DNA of 52,129 bases from Planctomicrobium piriforme (GCA_945869735.1 CAMBPQ010000018.1:1-52129); one strand, 5' to 3'. Shown: positions 9,393-17,728, numbered from the stretch's first letter. Numbers and translations are program-made. Notes: a model not told the origin generated them from the sequence alone.

Positions 9393-10775
9393 CTAGCGAC
9401 CGCCGCGGGAGAGCCGCTCCAGCCGCCGTTCGAGCACGTCGAGCCAGGCCCTGACGAGGCCGACCTCGCGCCGCAGTTCGCCGGCTTCCGCCTCGGCCGG
9501 TGTCTCGGGGCGACGGCTCGTGCGCGGGGCCGGTCCGGGCTCGAGTGCAGGGGCCACCGTCGGCTGCATCGAGGCATCGCCGACGAGCGCTTGCTCAAGC
9601 GGCTGCTCCAGCGACTGCAGCATTACATCGGCACGTTTTTCTGTGCCCCCGGGCAGCACGTACTCGAGCGCCATGGGGCGGTCGGTCGGTCCGGAGGCAA
9701 CGAGTTGCGTGAGCTCTTGGGGCGATCGAACGGGGCGGTCCCCCAGTTTCACGATCACGCTGCCGGGCGGAACGCCGGCCTTCGAGGCCGGCAGATCGCC
9801 CACCACGCCGACGACGTAGGCGCCCGCGGCCTCTGACAGGCGAAACCGTGCCTGAATGTCGGAATCGATGGGCACGGTGCGCACGCCGAGAGCGGTGCGG
9901 CCTCGTGACGTGGGTACTGCAGTCGTGATTGGCGTGTGAGTGTTCATGTTCGGCGCGACCATGACCGCCGCTGGTTGGGGAGTCACAAACGCAGGCGGCG
10001 TCATCGCTGCGGGCCCCGCCGGCAGGACCATCGCGGCGGGAGTGGACGTGGCAACGACCGCTCGAGGCTCCACGAGCACCGATGCCGTGGGCGAGGCGAT
10101 GGCCGTCGGCAGGACCGAGACCACGGGCTGACGCATTTCGACTGGTGACAGTTGCTGCTGCGGCGTGGCCTGCCATTCACGGGCTGCCGCTACGGTCGGG
10201 CGGGGCACGGCCACGAGAGCCATGTCACCGACCTGATCAGCCCGCGCGACGGAGAGCCGGACATTCTGGCCAGCCGCGATCGCCGTCATCGCCTGGGCGA
10301 CTTCGTCGGCGTTTGTCGGCGCGACGCCGTCGATGGCGCGGAGTTCGTCCCCCGTGCGGACCCCTGCGGCTGCGGCGGGTCCGTTCGGGACCACTTCCAC
10401 GATGGACCAGCGGCCCGCAACGGTCGACTCGGCGACCGACATTCCCAGCCATCCGTTCGGGGCGGCGGTGGCATTCGCTGCGAGCGGTGTGACGGGAACG
10501 GAAGCCGGGGCCTGCGTCGCCGCAGGGCCTTTGAGCGTGGGTGCGGGCTTTGCAAAGGGCAGGGCGATCGGCTCGCCGATCAAGATGTCGTTGGGTTGGA
10601 AGCTCGCCGGCGGCCGCGATGGCTCTTCCGCCGAGCGTGCCGACGATGGTCGAAGACACGCCGCAGCCAACGCACAGCCCACGCACACAAGGAAGCTGCG
10701 TACGAGTCGCCCGGCAGCCCCAACATCACCGCGATTCAGCGCAACGCTGCTCGAGGGTTCGCACGCGTCGAGCAT
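9393..10775 (-). CDS. Secreted protein with two PDZ domains, no protease domain
   Basis: About 460 aa. The N-terminal hydrophobic stretch (RLVRSFLVCVGCALAAACL) followed by RSAEE suggests export. PDZ domain 1 is the WLGMSVAES...VVPNGPAAAAGVRTGDELRAIDG region. PDZ domain 2 is LGVRTVPIDSDIQARFRL...SKAGVPPGSVIVKLGDRPV. They are joined by a long Ala/Pro/Thr-rich linker. The last 35 residues (EAGELRREVGLVRAWLDVLERRLERL) look like a short coiled coil. No His-Asp-Ser protease triad is visible, so this is probably an adaptor or scaffold rather than an HtrA enzyme. The start is uncertain: ATG 10775 is used because it places the signal segment near the N-terminus; ATGs at 10811 and 10847 also exist. It is divergent from dnaA. 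Confidence 0.8.
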   Translation of the reverse strand: MLDACEPSSSVALNRGDVGAAGRLVRSFLVCVGCALAAACLRPSSARSAEEPSRPPASFQPNDILIGEPIALPFAKPAPTLKGPAATQAPASVPVTPLAANATAAPNGWLGMSVAESTVAGRWSIVEVVPNGPAAAAGVRTGDELRAIDGVAPTNADEVAQAMTAIAAGQNVRLSVARADQVGDMALVAVPRPTVAAAREWQATPQQQLSPVEMRQPVVSVLPTAIASPTASVLVEPRAVVATSTPAAMVLPAGPAAMTPPAFVTPQPAAVMVAPNMNTHTPITTAVPTSRGRTALGVRTVPIDSDIQARFRLSEAAGAYVVGVVGDLPASKAGVPPGSVIVKLGDRPVRSPQELTQLVASGPTDRPMALEYVLPGGTEKRADVMLQSLEQPLEQALVGDASMQPTVAPALEPGPAPRTSRRPETPAEAEAGELRREVGLVRAWLDVLERRLERLSRGGR

Positions 10776-10958
10776 GGTTCGTGAATCCGTCCGTGGAACG
10801 TCAGGCGTCATTAATGAAAGACGCAGTATAAGCGATGCAGGTCGCATCGCGGGCCATGCCCGGCATTCGCGTCTGGACGGGGAAAATCGGCCCGTTTCGG
10901 CGGTAAGGCGGGTGTTTGGGCGGCCTCTGGCACGTCGTCGCCGACTTCACCGCGGCCA

Positions 10959-10973
10959 TGCACAACTTGTGCA
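10959..10973. promoter_or_regulatory. 15-bp palindrome upstream of dnaA
   Basis: TGCACAACTTGTGCA is a perfect odd-centred palindrome (7-bp arms, one central base) in the 437-bp gap between the PDZ gene and dnaA. Read either way, each half gives TTGTGCA plus two bases, loosely like a DnaA box (TTATNCACA), so it could be a degenerate DnaA-box pair. A transcription-factor site is equally possible. Nothing else in this gap apart from the promoter dyad at 11076-11119 stands out. Confidence 0.4.
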
Positions 10974-11075
10974 CGATGCGAACGCTACGGTGGAAAGACT
11001 CGTTTGTGTCGAAGCAGCCACAGCATCGCCGACGTTTCGCGTTTCGATTCGAGGCGGACGGTCGTTCTTTCCCGC

Positions 11076-11119
11076 GCAGTGCTGTCATGGTTTGACAGCA
11101 CTGCAGGCACTCCTATACT
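11076..11119 (+). promoter_or_regulatory. dnaA promoter with overlapping 29-bp operator-like palindrome
   Basis: There is a perfect -35 TTGACA at 11092-11097 and a TATACT -10 at 11114-11119, with a 16-bp spacer. This predicts a start near 11126 and an 87-base leader to the dnaA ATG. Overlapping the -35 is a perfect dyad: GCAGTGCTGTCA (11076-11087), spacer TGGTT, TGACAGCACTGC (11093-11104). Twelve-base arms with a five-base spacer are the geometry of a dimeric repressor operator, and occupancy would block RNA polymerase. The dyad is not followed by a T-tract, so it is not a terminator. Confidence 0.75.
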
Positions 11120-11212
11120 CGCGCCGCCTCTTTGGTTCAGTGCGAATCGGAGATGTGAAACCACGGATGGAATAGTCCAGGAACCGCGAGGTTTTTGGAA
11201 CGGGAAGGACCC

Positions 11213-12748
11213 ATGGGGAACGCACGCGACGTGGTCGAAGCCGCCGAATCGTCCGACGGCGAGAGGATCGCAGAACGTGTCCTGAAGGCCTTTCGTTCAC
11301 GTATCGGAGACGACAGGTTCGCAGTCTGGTTCGGAAACGCGGTCCGTCTCTCGGTCGAGGCAGACAGCGGCAGCGGTCGCGGCCAGCGGGTGATTGTCAC
11401 CGTGGGCAGTGGCTTCACGTACGACTGGCTATGCCGCACGTTTCGCGCGGAAATGGCCGCGGCAGCCTGCGATGCCTGCGGACCATCCGCGGAGGTGGCC
11501 TGGGAGCCAGCCGCGGCAGATGCCGTGGCGTTGCCGCCAAGCCCGCCCGCCGAGGCCGCGACTCAAGCGCGACGCCGGCCTGGCGGCAGGCGGCAGGCGG
11601 ATCGTCCCACGGCCGCGACCACGTCGGGGGCTGCACGATCTCCGCAATCATCAGTTCGTGAGCTCAGTGTCGTCGCCCAGCAGCCGAAGGGCGTGGTGTC
11701 GCCGAGCCGTCGGCCCGGTCTCCGGCTGGCGGACTTCGTCGTCGGTCCGAGCAACCGTATGGCCTACGGTGGCGTTGAAATGGCAGTCGCACGGCCCGGC
11801 GAAATCTCGCCGCTCGTGATCCACGGTCCAAGCGGCGTGGGCAAAACGCACCTCCTCGAAGGGGCGTGCGAACGGGCCCGTGAAATCCATCCTGGCGTCA
11901 ATGCGGTGTGTCTCTCGGCCGAACAGTTCACCACCGCCTTCCTGCATGCTCTCCACGGTGGCGGTGGCCTCCCTGGCTTCCGCCGCACGTGCCGCAGCGC
12001 CGACCTTCTCGTCATCGACGACCTGCACTTCTTCGTGGGTAAGAAGGCCACGATCCTCGAGTTGCAGCACACGCTCGACTTCTTGCAGCGGCAGGGGCGA
12101 CAGGTCATCCTCGGTTGCGACCGCGAACTCGATGCGTTGCCCGATCTCGGTCCCGATCTGCTGACGCGGCTCCGCGGCGGAATGACCGCACGGATTCTCC
12201 CTCCCGACTACGACGTGCGTCGGGGCATCGTGGCTGCGATTTGTGCGAAGCGCGGCCTGACGGCGCCCGACGATGTCGTCCAGTATGTCGCCACCAACAT
12301 GACGCGGCATGCCCGTGAACTCTTCGGGGCGGTCAACCGTCTGGAGGCGACGAGCCAGATGCTCGGCCTCCCGATCGCGCTGGACATGGCGGCTGAAGCA
12401 CTCGCCGACCTCGTGCGATCGAGTGCCCGAAGCGTCCGGCTGGCTGACATCGAGCGGGCTGTCTGCAAGGCTTTTGGGATCGACAGCGGCAGTTTGCAGT
12501 CGGCGCGGCGGGCTCGGACGACGAGCCATCCGCGGATGCTTGCGATGTTTCTTGCCCGGAAGCACACCCATGCCGCGCTCGTCGAGATCGGCAGCTTCTT
12601 TGGCCGTCGCAGCCACTCGACGGTGATCGCCGCGCAGAAGGCGGTGGGGGAATGGGTGGCGAAGCGATCGCAGATCGTCCTGGCCGACGCCGCCTGGGAT
12701 GTCGAAGAGGCTATTCGCCGCGTCGAGGACGTGCTGCGGGCTGGGTGA
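11213..12748 (+). CDS. dnaA: Chromosomal replication initiator DnaA
   Basis: 511 aa. It is the AAA+ ATPase that binds DnaA boxes and opens the origin. Domain I is residues 18-85 (RVLKAFRSRIGDDRFAVWFGN...). Domain II is a low-complexity linker (about 95-165). Domain III carries Walker A GPSGVGKT (205-212), Walker B LLVIDD (265-270) and LLTRLRGG (317-323) with the arginine finger. Domain IV has the DNA-binding signature HPRMLAMFLARKHTHAALVEIGSFFGRRSHSTV (439-471). Its core HSTV is intact, but the flanking residues (GRRS instead of the usual GGRD) are divergent. ATG 11213 has GGGAAGGA just upstream; a TTG at 11195 is less likely. No dnaN, recF or gyrB lies nearby, so this is not the classical dnaA-dnaN origin cluster. 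Confidence 0.92.
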   Translation: MGNARDVVEAAESSDGERIAERVLKAFRSRIGDDRFAVWFGNAVRLSVEADSGSGRGQRVIVTVGSGFTYDWLCRTFRAEMAAAACDACGPSAEVAWEPAAADAVALPPSPPAEAATQARRRPGGRRQADRPTAATTSGAARSPQSSVRELSVVAQQPKGVVSPSRRPGLRLADFVVGPSNRMAYGGVEMAVARPGEISPLVIHGPSGVGKTHLLEGACERAREIHPGVNAVCLSAEQFTTAFLHALHGGGGLPGFRRTCRSADLLVIDDLHFFVGKKATILELQHTLDFLQRQGRQVILGCDRELDALPDLGPDLLTRLRGGMTARILPPDYDVRRGIVAAICAKRGLTAPDDVVQYVATNMTRHARELFGAVNRLEATSQMLGLPIALDMAAEALADLVRSSARSVRLADIERAVCKAFGIDSGSLQSARRARTTSHPRMLAMFLARKHTHAALVEIGSFFGRRSHSTVIAAQKAVGEWVAKRSQIVLADAAWDVEEAIRRVEDVLRAG

Positions 12749-12791
12749 GCCCGGCACGTGGCGCTGCCCTCCCGCTTACGCGGGAACGCTC

Positions 12792-12807
12792 CCTGAGTCA
12801 GGAAGCC
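12792..12807. repeat. 16-bp direct repeat, left copy (flanks family A element)
   Basis: CCTGAGTCAGGAAGCC occurs here and again at 12923-12938, bracketing the family A element between the dnaA stop and the convergent secreted-protein gene. It starts with the palindrome CCTGAGTCAGG and ends with the AGGAAGCC half of the REP-like motif. Just before it, CCCGC TTAC GCGGG (12771-12784) forms a small hairpin 22 bases after the dnaA stop that may help end the transcript. Confidence 0.6.
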
Positions 12808-12819
12808 TCGAGCGCACTC

Positions 12820-12923
12820 GACTTCCGTGGAACGCCGGCTCGGGGGCGGCAAAAGTCTCGTCGCCGGGGCGAGGATACGCCCAAGGCTCCTCGAGCGTTC
12901 GCCGACCCCCTTGCCCCCGTTTC
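12820..12923 (-). repeat. Family A intergenic repeat, copy 1
   Basis: This is a 104-bp element. Read on the minus strand it is nearly identical to copy 2 at 36234-36337 (same length, only a handful of differences), and related to the copies at 40143 and 51519. Each copy contains the hairpins GCTC-GAG-GAGC and GGGCG-TATCCT-CGCCC. Its outer ends (GGC..GGGGGTCGGC and GCCGCCCCCGAGCC) are complementary, so the whole element can fold. No open frame is shared by all copies, so it is not a gene. It lies between two convergent genes and is bracketed by 16-bp direct repeats. Confidence 0.8.
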
Positions 12924-12959
12924 CTGAGTCAGGAAGCCCAACGGCGTAAGCCAGTTGGG
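12923..12959. repeat. 16-bp direct repeat, right copy, with REP-like hairpin
   Basis: This is the second CCTGAGTCAGGAAGCC (12923-12938), running directly into CCCAAC ... GTTGGG (12937-12942 and 12954-12959), a six-pair hairpin. On the minus strand this reads CTTACGCCGTTGGGCTTCCTGA, a variant of the CGCTTGGGGCTTCCTGA end motif of family B. Confidence 0.6.
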
Positions 12960-12986
12960 TTGTGCGAGCATCGCATGGCGGCCGTA

Positions 12987-13850
12987 TCAGTCGTGCTGCG
13001 ACGCAGCGAGCGTCTCTTCGAGACTCGCTTTATAGCGAACGCTCGACTGCGGGCCGCCGAAGCCGACGACGCGGCGGTCGATGCCCGTGCGTCGGGAGAC
13101 GATCCGCCCCTGGGCGATGTCGAAGCGGATCTCGCCGTCCCAGATGCGTTCGAGGAGCCGGGCCTCGAGCCGCGGGTCATCGATGGGCGTGAGCACGGTC
13201 GTGTCGACCGCGATCGAGGCGATGCCGTCCTTGACCGAGTCGAGGCGGTAGCGGAGCCGTGTGCGGACCGCCTTGCGGGGGCCATTGGGAACCTCGACGA
13301 CTACTTCCTGCGGCACCGTCCACTCCGCACCGACCAGCACCGGTTCTTCGGGGAGGGGCACGACCACGAGGTCGCCGGTCGCCGCCGGCGGGCAGGGCCG
13401 GAGTTCGCGTCGGTCGATCACGCGGCCGTCGGTCGCGACCACCATCCGCACCAGCGGCACGCCGAGGCTGTGCCGCACCAGTTCATAACCCGGCGGTGGC
13501 TCGTCGGTACCGTTGCTCTTCCAACGGATTTCGCCCCGGTCGCTGGTTCGTGACGTCATCGTGACGTCGTCGACGGAGTGCTCGAGCGTGGCCCTGCCAT
13601 CCTCCGCGACGTCGATCACCGTCCACGTCTTGGTCGAGTCGGTCATCGTCTCGACCGACTGGGTCGTGCCGTTCATCGTGGTCTCGGTGAGGGCCCGATG
13701 GGCGACCTGCGTCACGATCCGGCCAGCGGGCTGGAACTGGTAACGAAGCGTCACCGGCTCCTCGGCGGCCTGGACGATGCCGCAGGTGAGGCACAGCGCG
13801 AGCAGGAACCGCGACGTGAGCGGTGGCAAACCGGCGTGGGATGCGATCAT
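12987..13850 (-). CDS. Secreted hypothetical protein
   Basis: 287 aa. A clear signal peptide occupies about residues 1-29 (LTSRFLLALCLTCGIVQAAEE). The mature part starts PVTLRYQFQPAGRIVTQVAHRALTETTMNG and has alternating beta strands throughout, resembling planctomycete secreted proteins with a DUF6263-like beta fold; that family assignment is tentative. No catalytic motif is visible. Its ATG overlaps the nadK stop by 4 bp (ATGA), so it is the last gene of the xseA-xseB-ispA-dxs-nadK operon and is probably translationally coupled. Whether it has any functional link to isoprenoid or NADP synthesis is unknown. Confidence 0.8.
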   Translation of the reverse strand: MIASHAGLPPLTSRFLLALCLTCGIVQAAEEPVTLRYQFQPAGRIVTQVAHRALTETTMNGTTQSVETMTDSTKTWTVIDVAEDGRATLEHSVDDVTMTSRTSDRGEIRWKSNGTDEPPPGYELVRHSLGVPLVRMVVATDGRVIDRRELRPCPPAATGDLVVVPLPEEPVLVGAEWTVPQEVVVEVPNGPRKAVRTRLRYRLDSVKDGIASIAVDTTVLTPIDDPRLEARLLERIWDGEIRFDIAQGRIVSRRTGIDRRVVGFGGPQSSVRYKASLEETLAASQHD

Positions 13851-14767
13851 GCGTGACCCCGCGGCGCCGGCGGCTCGGCGGCCCGTGGCCCGCCTCCCCA
13901 GGCGAGTTTCTCGCGGAGTGTGCGGTAGTAGCCGTGCCGGCCGGTCTCCACCAGCGTGAATCGCGGCGCGGCGCGGCGGACACGGATGCGGTCGCCGGCG
14001 ACGAGGCCCGCCACCACGCGGCCGTCGACGACGCAGGCGGAGCCTGCATTAGGTTCGGGAACGACTATCTCGTAGGTGCGGGAGGCGGAGTCCACGACCG
14101 TCCGGTTGGTGAGGGTGTGGGGATTGAGCGGAGTGAACACGAACGCGTCGACGTCCTTGCGGACGATCGGCCCGCCTGCCGACAGGTTGTAGGCGGTCGA
14201 GCCGACGGGTGTCGAGACGATCAGGCCGTCGGCTCGGTAGGTCGTCGCCAGTTCACCGTCGACGAGGAGCCGGATCTCGATCATCGAGAACGGTGGACCG
14301 GCAAGGATTGAGGTCTCGTTGAGGCCGAGTTCCCGCTGCACGGCCACGTTGTCCCGCAGCACCTCCGCCTCAAACATCAGGTGATCCACGAGCCGGAACC
14401 GGCCAGCGGCGATCTCCTGGAGGGCCTCGGCCGCGTCGCGTCGAGGCACGTCTGCGAGGAACCCGAGCCGGCCGAGATTCACCCCCATGACCGGCACCTG
14501 CCCGTATCCCATCCAGCGGGCCGCCCGCAGGATCGAGCCGTCGCCGCCGAGCACCACCACTAGATCGGTGTCAGCGGGGCACTCCGCGACGGCCGCGTCG
14601 GCCCGGGACGTGAGCAGGCGGGTGACGTCGTGCCCGGCCGACACCAAGTTCGCGGAGAGCCGATCTGCCTCCGCGGCCACGTCGACGATGTCGCCTGCAC
14701 CGGCGATCACGACCCGCATGGGCACTGGCATGGCCTGCTCGGGACGCAGTCGGGACCCACAATTCAT
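13847..14767 (-). CDS. nadK: NAD kinase
   Basis: 306 aa. It phosphorylates NAD to NADP using ATP or polyphosphate, in the cytoplasm. The signature GGDGS is at residues 74-78, followed by the LGRLGFLADV loop. The second signature RADGLIVSTPVGSTAYNLSAGGPIV and a C-terminal HTLTNRTVV also match. I took ATG 14767 because GGAG lies 8 bases upstream; ATGs at 14731 and 14719 would trim a non-conserved N-terminus. It starts 20 bp after the dxs stop and overlaps the next gene by 4 bp. Placement with dxs makes sense because the following pathway enzyme, Dxr, needs NADPH. Confidence 0.94.
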   Translation of the reverse strand: MNCGSRLRPEQAMPVPMRVVIAGAGDIVDVAAEADRLSANLVSAGHDVTRLLTSRADAAVAECPADTDLVVVLGGDGSILRAARWMGYGQVPVMGVNLGRLGFLADVPRRDAAEALQEIAAGRFRLVDHLMFEAEVLRDNVAVQRELGLNETSILAGPPFSMIEIRLLVDGELATTYRADGLIVSTPVGSTAYNLSAGGPIVRKDVDAFVFTPLNPHTLTNRTVVDSASRTYEIVVPEPNAGSACVVDGRVVAGLVAGDRIRVRRAAPRFTLVETGRHGYYRTLREKLAWGGGPRAAEPPAPRGHA

Positions 14768-14787
14768 GGCGATCGCTCCGCGAGGGT

Positions 14788-16710
14788 TCAGCGATCAGCC
14801 GCTGCGTGGGCGGTGGCTTCAACGCTCAGGGGCTCCCGGCCGGCGAGCCGTCGGCAGGTGGCAGCGATCCCGGCGGCGTCGAGTCCGAGATCGGCGAGCA
14901 ACTCGGCCCGCTCCCCGTGCTCCACGAACCGGTCGGGTAGTCCCAGCCTCACAATCGGCCCGGCGTGGATGCCCGCGTCGTTGACGGCTTCGAGTACGCT
15001 GCTGCCGAAGCCGGTCGGCAGGGCGTTTTCCTCGAGCGTCACGGCCCACGGAACGGACTCGAGCCGTTCGACGATGCCGCTGTCGAGCGGCTTCACAAAC
15101 CGGGCGTTGAGCACCCCGATCTCGAGCCCCTCGCGGCGCAGTTGCTGCGCCGCCTTGAGCGCCTCACCGAGGAGCGTGCCGCAGGCGATCACAAGGCCGT
15201 CGTTGCCCTCGGCGAGCACCTCCGACCGGCCCAGTTCGACCGGTGTCCGCGGGCCGGCGTGGGTCTCCGCGACCGCCTTGGGGTAGCGGATCGCGACCGG
15301 TCCGCCGTGGGCGAGCGCCCAGTCGAGCATTGCGGTCAGGTCGTGCTCGTCGCCGGGGGCGAGCACCGTCATGTTGGGGAACAGCCGCAGGTAGCCCAGA
15401 TCGAAGGCACCGTGATGGGTGGGACCGTCGGGCCCTGTCAGTCCGGCGCGGTCGAGCATGAAGACAACCGGCAGATTCTGCAGGCAGACCTCCTGAAAAA
15501 TTTGATCGAACGACCGCTGGAGAAACGTGCTGTAGATGTCGACGATCGGCAGGCAGCCGGCCTTGGCCTGGCCGGCCGCGAAGGCGACGGCGTGCGACTC
15601 GCAGATGCCGACGTCGAAGAACCGATCAGGAAACTCTTCGCGAACGGGCTCGAGCTTGTTGCCCTGGCACATCGCGGCAGTCATCACGGTGACTCGCTTG
15701 TCGCGCCGCAGCGCAGCGCCGATCGCCGTCGACGCCGTGTCGGTGTAGGCCCGCGACGACGACTTTTTGATCGAGACGATGCACTCTTCGTCATCACACT
15801 CGAACGGGGCGGGGGTATGGAAGAAGACGGGGTCGGCCTCGGCTGGCTTGAAGCCGTGCCCCTTCTCGGTGAGCACGTGCAGCAGGATCGGCCCCTCCTC
15901 GTCCTTGACGAGTTCGAGGTAGCGGATGAGGTTGGGGAGCGAGTGCCCTTCGACAGGGCCGAAGTAGCGAACCCCCATCGCCTCGAAGAGCATCCCGCCG
16001 TGGAGTGTTGCCTTGAGCGAGTCCTTGACGTTGGTCAGCATCCGCTCGACCTGCTCGCCCACCACCGGCACGCCCTTGATGAGCTCGCCAGCCTGATGCT
16101 TGATGCCGCGATACCAAGGGTTGGTCCGCACGGTGTCGAGGTATTCGGCCAGTGCGCCCACCCGCGGGCAGATCGACATCTTGTTGTCGTTGAGAATCAC
16201 GAGCAGCCGCTTCTTGAGAAAGCCGGCGTTGTTGAGCGCTTCGAAGACGATGCCGGAGGGCAGGGCCCCGTCGCCGATCACGGCCACGCTGCGGCGGTCG
16301 TCCTCGCCCCGCAGACTGTCGCCGCTCGCCAGGCCCAGTGCCGTCGACACACTGCACCCGGCGTGTCCCGTCATGAACAGGTCGTAGGGACTCTCCTCCG
16401 GGTTGGGATAGCCCATCAGCCCACCCTTGGTGCGGATGGTGCCGAACCGGGCGAACCGGCCGGTGATCAGCTTGTGGGGATAGATCTGATGGCCGGTGTC
16501 CCAGATCAGCCGGTCGCGGCTGAAGTCGAACACCCGATGCAGTGCCAGGCAGAGTTCCACCACGCCGAGGTTCGACGCGAAGTGGGCCGTCCGCGACGTC
16601 ACAACTTCGCACAGCGCCCGCCGCATTTCGGCGGCGAGCAGCTCGAGTTGCTCCATGGACAGACCCTGGAGGTCGCGCGGCGAGAGGATGCTGGGCAGTA
16701 TGTCGGGCAT
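14788..16710 (-). CDS. dxs: 1-deoxy-D-xylulose-5-phosphate synthase
   Basis: 640 aa. It is the thiamine-diphosphate enzyme that condenses pyruvate and glyceraldehyde 3-phosphate in the first step of the MEP isoprenoid pathway. Features include AHFASNLGVVEL with the active-site His at 43, WDTGHQIYPHKLITGR (70-85), and the ThDP-binding GDGALPSG...LNDN (146-175). The transketolase-like GICESHAVAFAAGQA carries the catalytic Glu, followed by MLDRAGLTGPDGPTHHG. Length is normal for the family. I used ATG 16710 (MPDILPSILSP); the frame is open further upstream but would run into ispA. It lies 28 bp after the ispA stop in the same operon. Confidence 0.95.
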   Translation of the reverse strand: MPDILPSILSPRDLQGLSMEQLELLAAEMRRALCEVVTSRTAHFASNLGVVELCLALHRVFDFSRDRLIWDTGHQIYPHKLITGRFARFGTIRTKGGLMGYPNPEESPYDLFMTGHAGCSVSTALGLASGDSLRGEDDRRSVAVIGDGALPSGIVFEALNNAGFLKKRLLVILNDNKMSICPRVGALAEYLDTVRTNPWYRGIKHQAGELIKGVPVVGEQVERMLTNVKDSLKATLHGGMLFEAMGVRYFGPVEGHSLPNLIRYLELVKDEEGPILLHVLTEKGHGFKPAEADPVFFHTPAPFECDDEECIVSIKKSSSRAYTDTASTAIGAALRRDKRVTVMTAAMCQGNKLEPVREEFPDRFFDVGICESHAVAFAAGQAKAGCLPIVDIYSTFLQRSFDQIFQEVCLQNLPVVFMLDRAGLTGPDGPTHHGAFDLGYLRLFPNMTVLAPGDEHDLTAMLDWALAHGGPVAIRYPKAVAETHAGPRTPVELGRSEVLAEGNDGLVIACGTLLGEALKAAQQLRREGLEIGVLNARFVKPLDSGIVERLESVPWAVTLEENALPTGFGSSVLEAVNDAGIHAGPIVRLGLPDRFVEHGERAELLADLGLDAAGIAATCRRLAGREPLSVEATAHAAADR

Positions 16711-16738
16711 GGCGTAGAGGTGCTCCCGGCGTGTCTTG

Positions 16739-17728
16739 TTAATGATCGCGGCTGACGATCCAGCAGGCGAGGGCCGCCAGTTCCGCGGCCGGTTTGCCCA
16801 AGGGTTCGACTGCGGCGACCGCCTCGGCAGCCAGGCTGCGGGCCCGCTCCCGCGCGGCGGCGATGCCGGCAACCGTGGGATACGTGATCTTGCCACGGTC
16901 GGCGTCCTTGCCCACGCGCTTGCCCATCGCGGACTCGGTACCCTCCGCGTCGAGCACGTCGTCGGCAATTTGAAACGCGATCCCAAACGCCCTGCCAAAC
17001 CCGGCCAGCGCAGCCTGCTGGGCGGCGTCGGCGCCCGCCGCGAGTCCGCCGAGTTCGAGCGCCGCGAGAAAAAGTGCGCCGGTCTTACGGCGGTTGATGC
17101 GGTCCATCCACGCGATCTGTTCAGCGGCCGCCGTTGGCCTCGCTAGCATCCAGCCCCGTTCGGCGGCGAGATCGTCGACCTGGCCACCGACGAGCGCCTC
17201 GGCGCCGGCGGCGCGGGCCAGCGTCAGGCAGGCCCGGCCGGCCGCTGACGCGGGCATGCCTGCGGCGAGCACTTCGAAGGCCAGCGACTGGAGCGCGTCG
17301 CCGCAGAGGATAGCGGTCGCCTCGTCGTAGGCCCTGTGGCAGGTGGGGCGGCCACGGCGGAGGTCGTCATCGTCCATCGCGGGGAGGTCGTCGTGGACGA
17401 GCGAGTAGGCGTGGATCATCTCCACGGCGATCGCCGCCGGTGCGGCAGCGTTCCACAGACTTGTCGCATCGCTCCCCGGCTGGCCGCAGGCCTGGGCCGC
17501 CCAGAGGGCCAGTGCCGGGCGGAGCCGCTTGCCGGGGGCCAGCGTTGCATACCGCATCGCGTCGGCGAGTCGTGCGGGTGCGTCGTCGGAAAGGCGGAAT
17601 GCCGCCTCAAGCCGTGGGTCGATGAACTGCCGCACGCGGTCCAGCGAGCGGCCGACCTGCTCGTCAGAAGCGTCGTACGACGGCACGGCGGACGTGGATT
17701 CTCTGCTGGTCACCGGGCAGCTTGCCAT
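16739..17728 (-). CDS. ispA: Polyprenyl (farnesyl-type) diphosphate synthase
   Basis: 329 aa. A trans-isoprenyl diphosphate synthase that chains IPP onto allylic diphosphates. The first Asp-rich motif, DDLPAMDDDDLRRGRPTCH (113-131), has the two-residue-longer spacing typical of bacterial farnesyl diphosphate synthases. GKRLRP precedes it (67-71), and the second motif FQIADDVLDAEGT follows with the Lys of GKRVGKD. Product length cannot be fixed by reading, but IspA-type FPP (C15) is most likely. It lies between xseB and dxs, the same order as in many bacteria. It is 79 bp downstream of xseB. Confidence 0.92.
   Translation of the reverse strand: MASCPVTSRESTSAVPSYDASDEQVGRSLDRVRQFIDPRLEAAFRLSDDAPARLADAMRYATLAPGKRLRPALALWAAQACGQPGSDATSLWNAAAPAAIAVEMIHAYSLVHDDLPAMDDDDLRRGRPTCHRAYDEATAILCGDALQSLAFEVLAAGMPASAAGRACLTLARAAGAEALVGGQVDDLAAERGWMLARPTAAAEQIAWMDRINRRKTGALFLAALELGGLAAGADAAQQAALAGFGRAFGIAFQIADDVLDAEGTESAMGKRVGKDADRGKITYPTVAGIAAARERARSLAAEAVAAVEPLGKPAAELAALACWIVSRDH

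Noticed and set aside
11195-12748. TTG start of dnaA at 11195
   Set aside because: ATG 11213 has a good GGGAAGGA site immediately upstream and a normal domain I start.
14965-16755. Antisense frame of about 600 codons over dxs
   Set aside because: dxs motifs are unambiguous on the minus strand; the antisense product has no recognisable domain.
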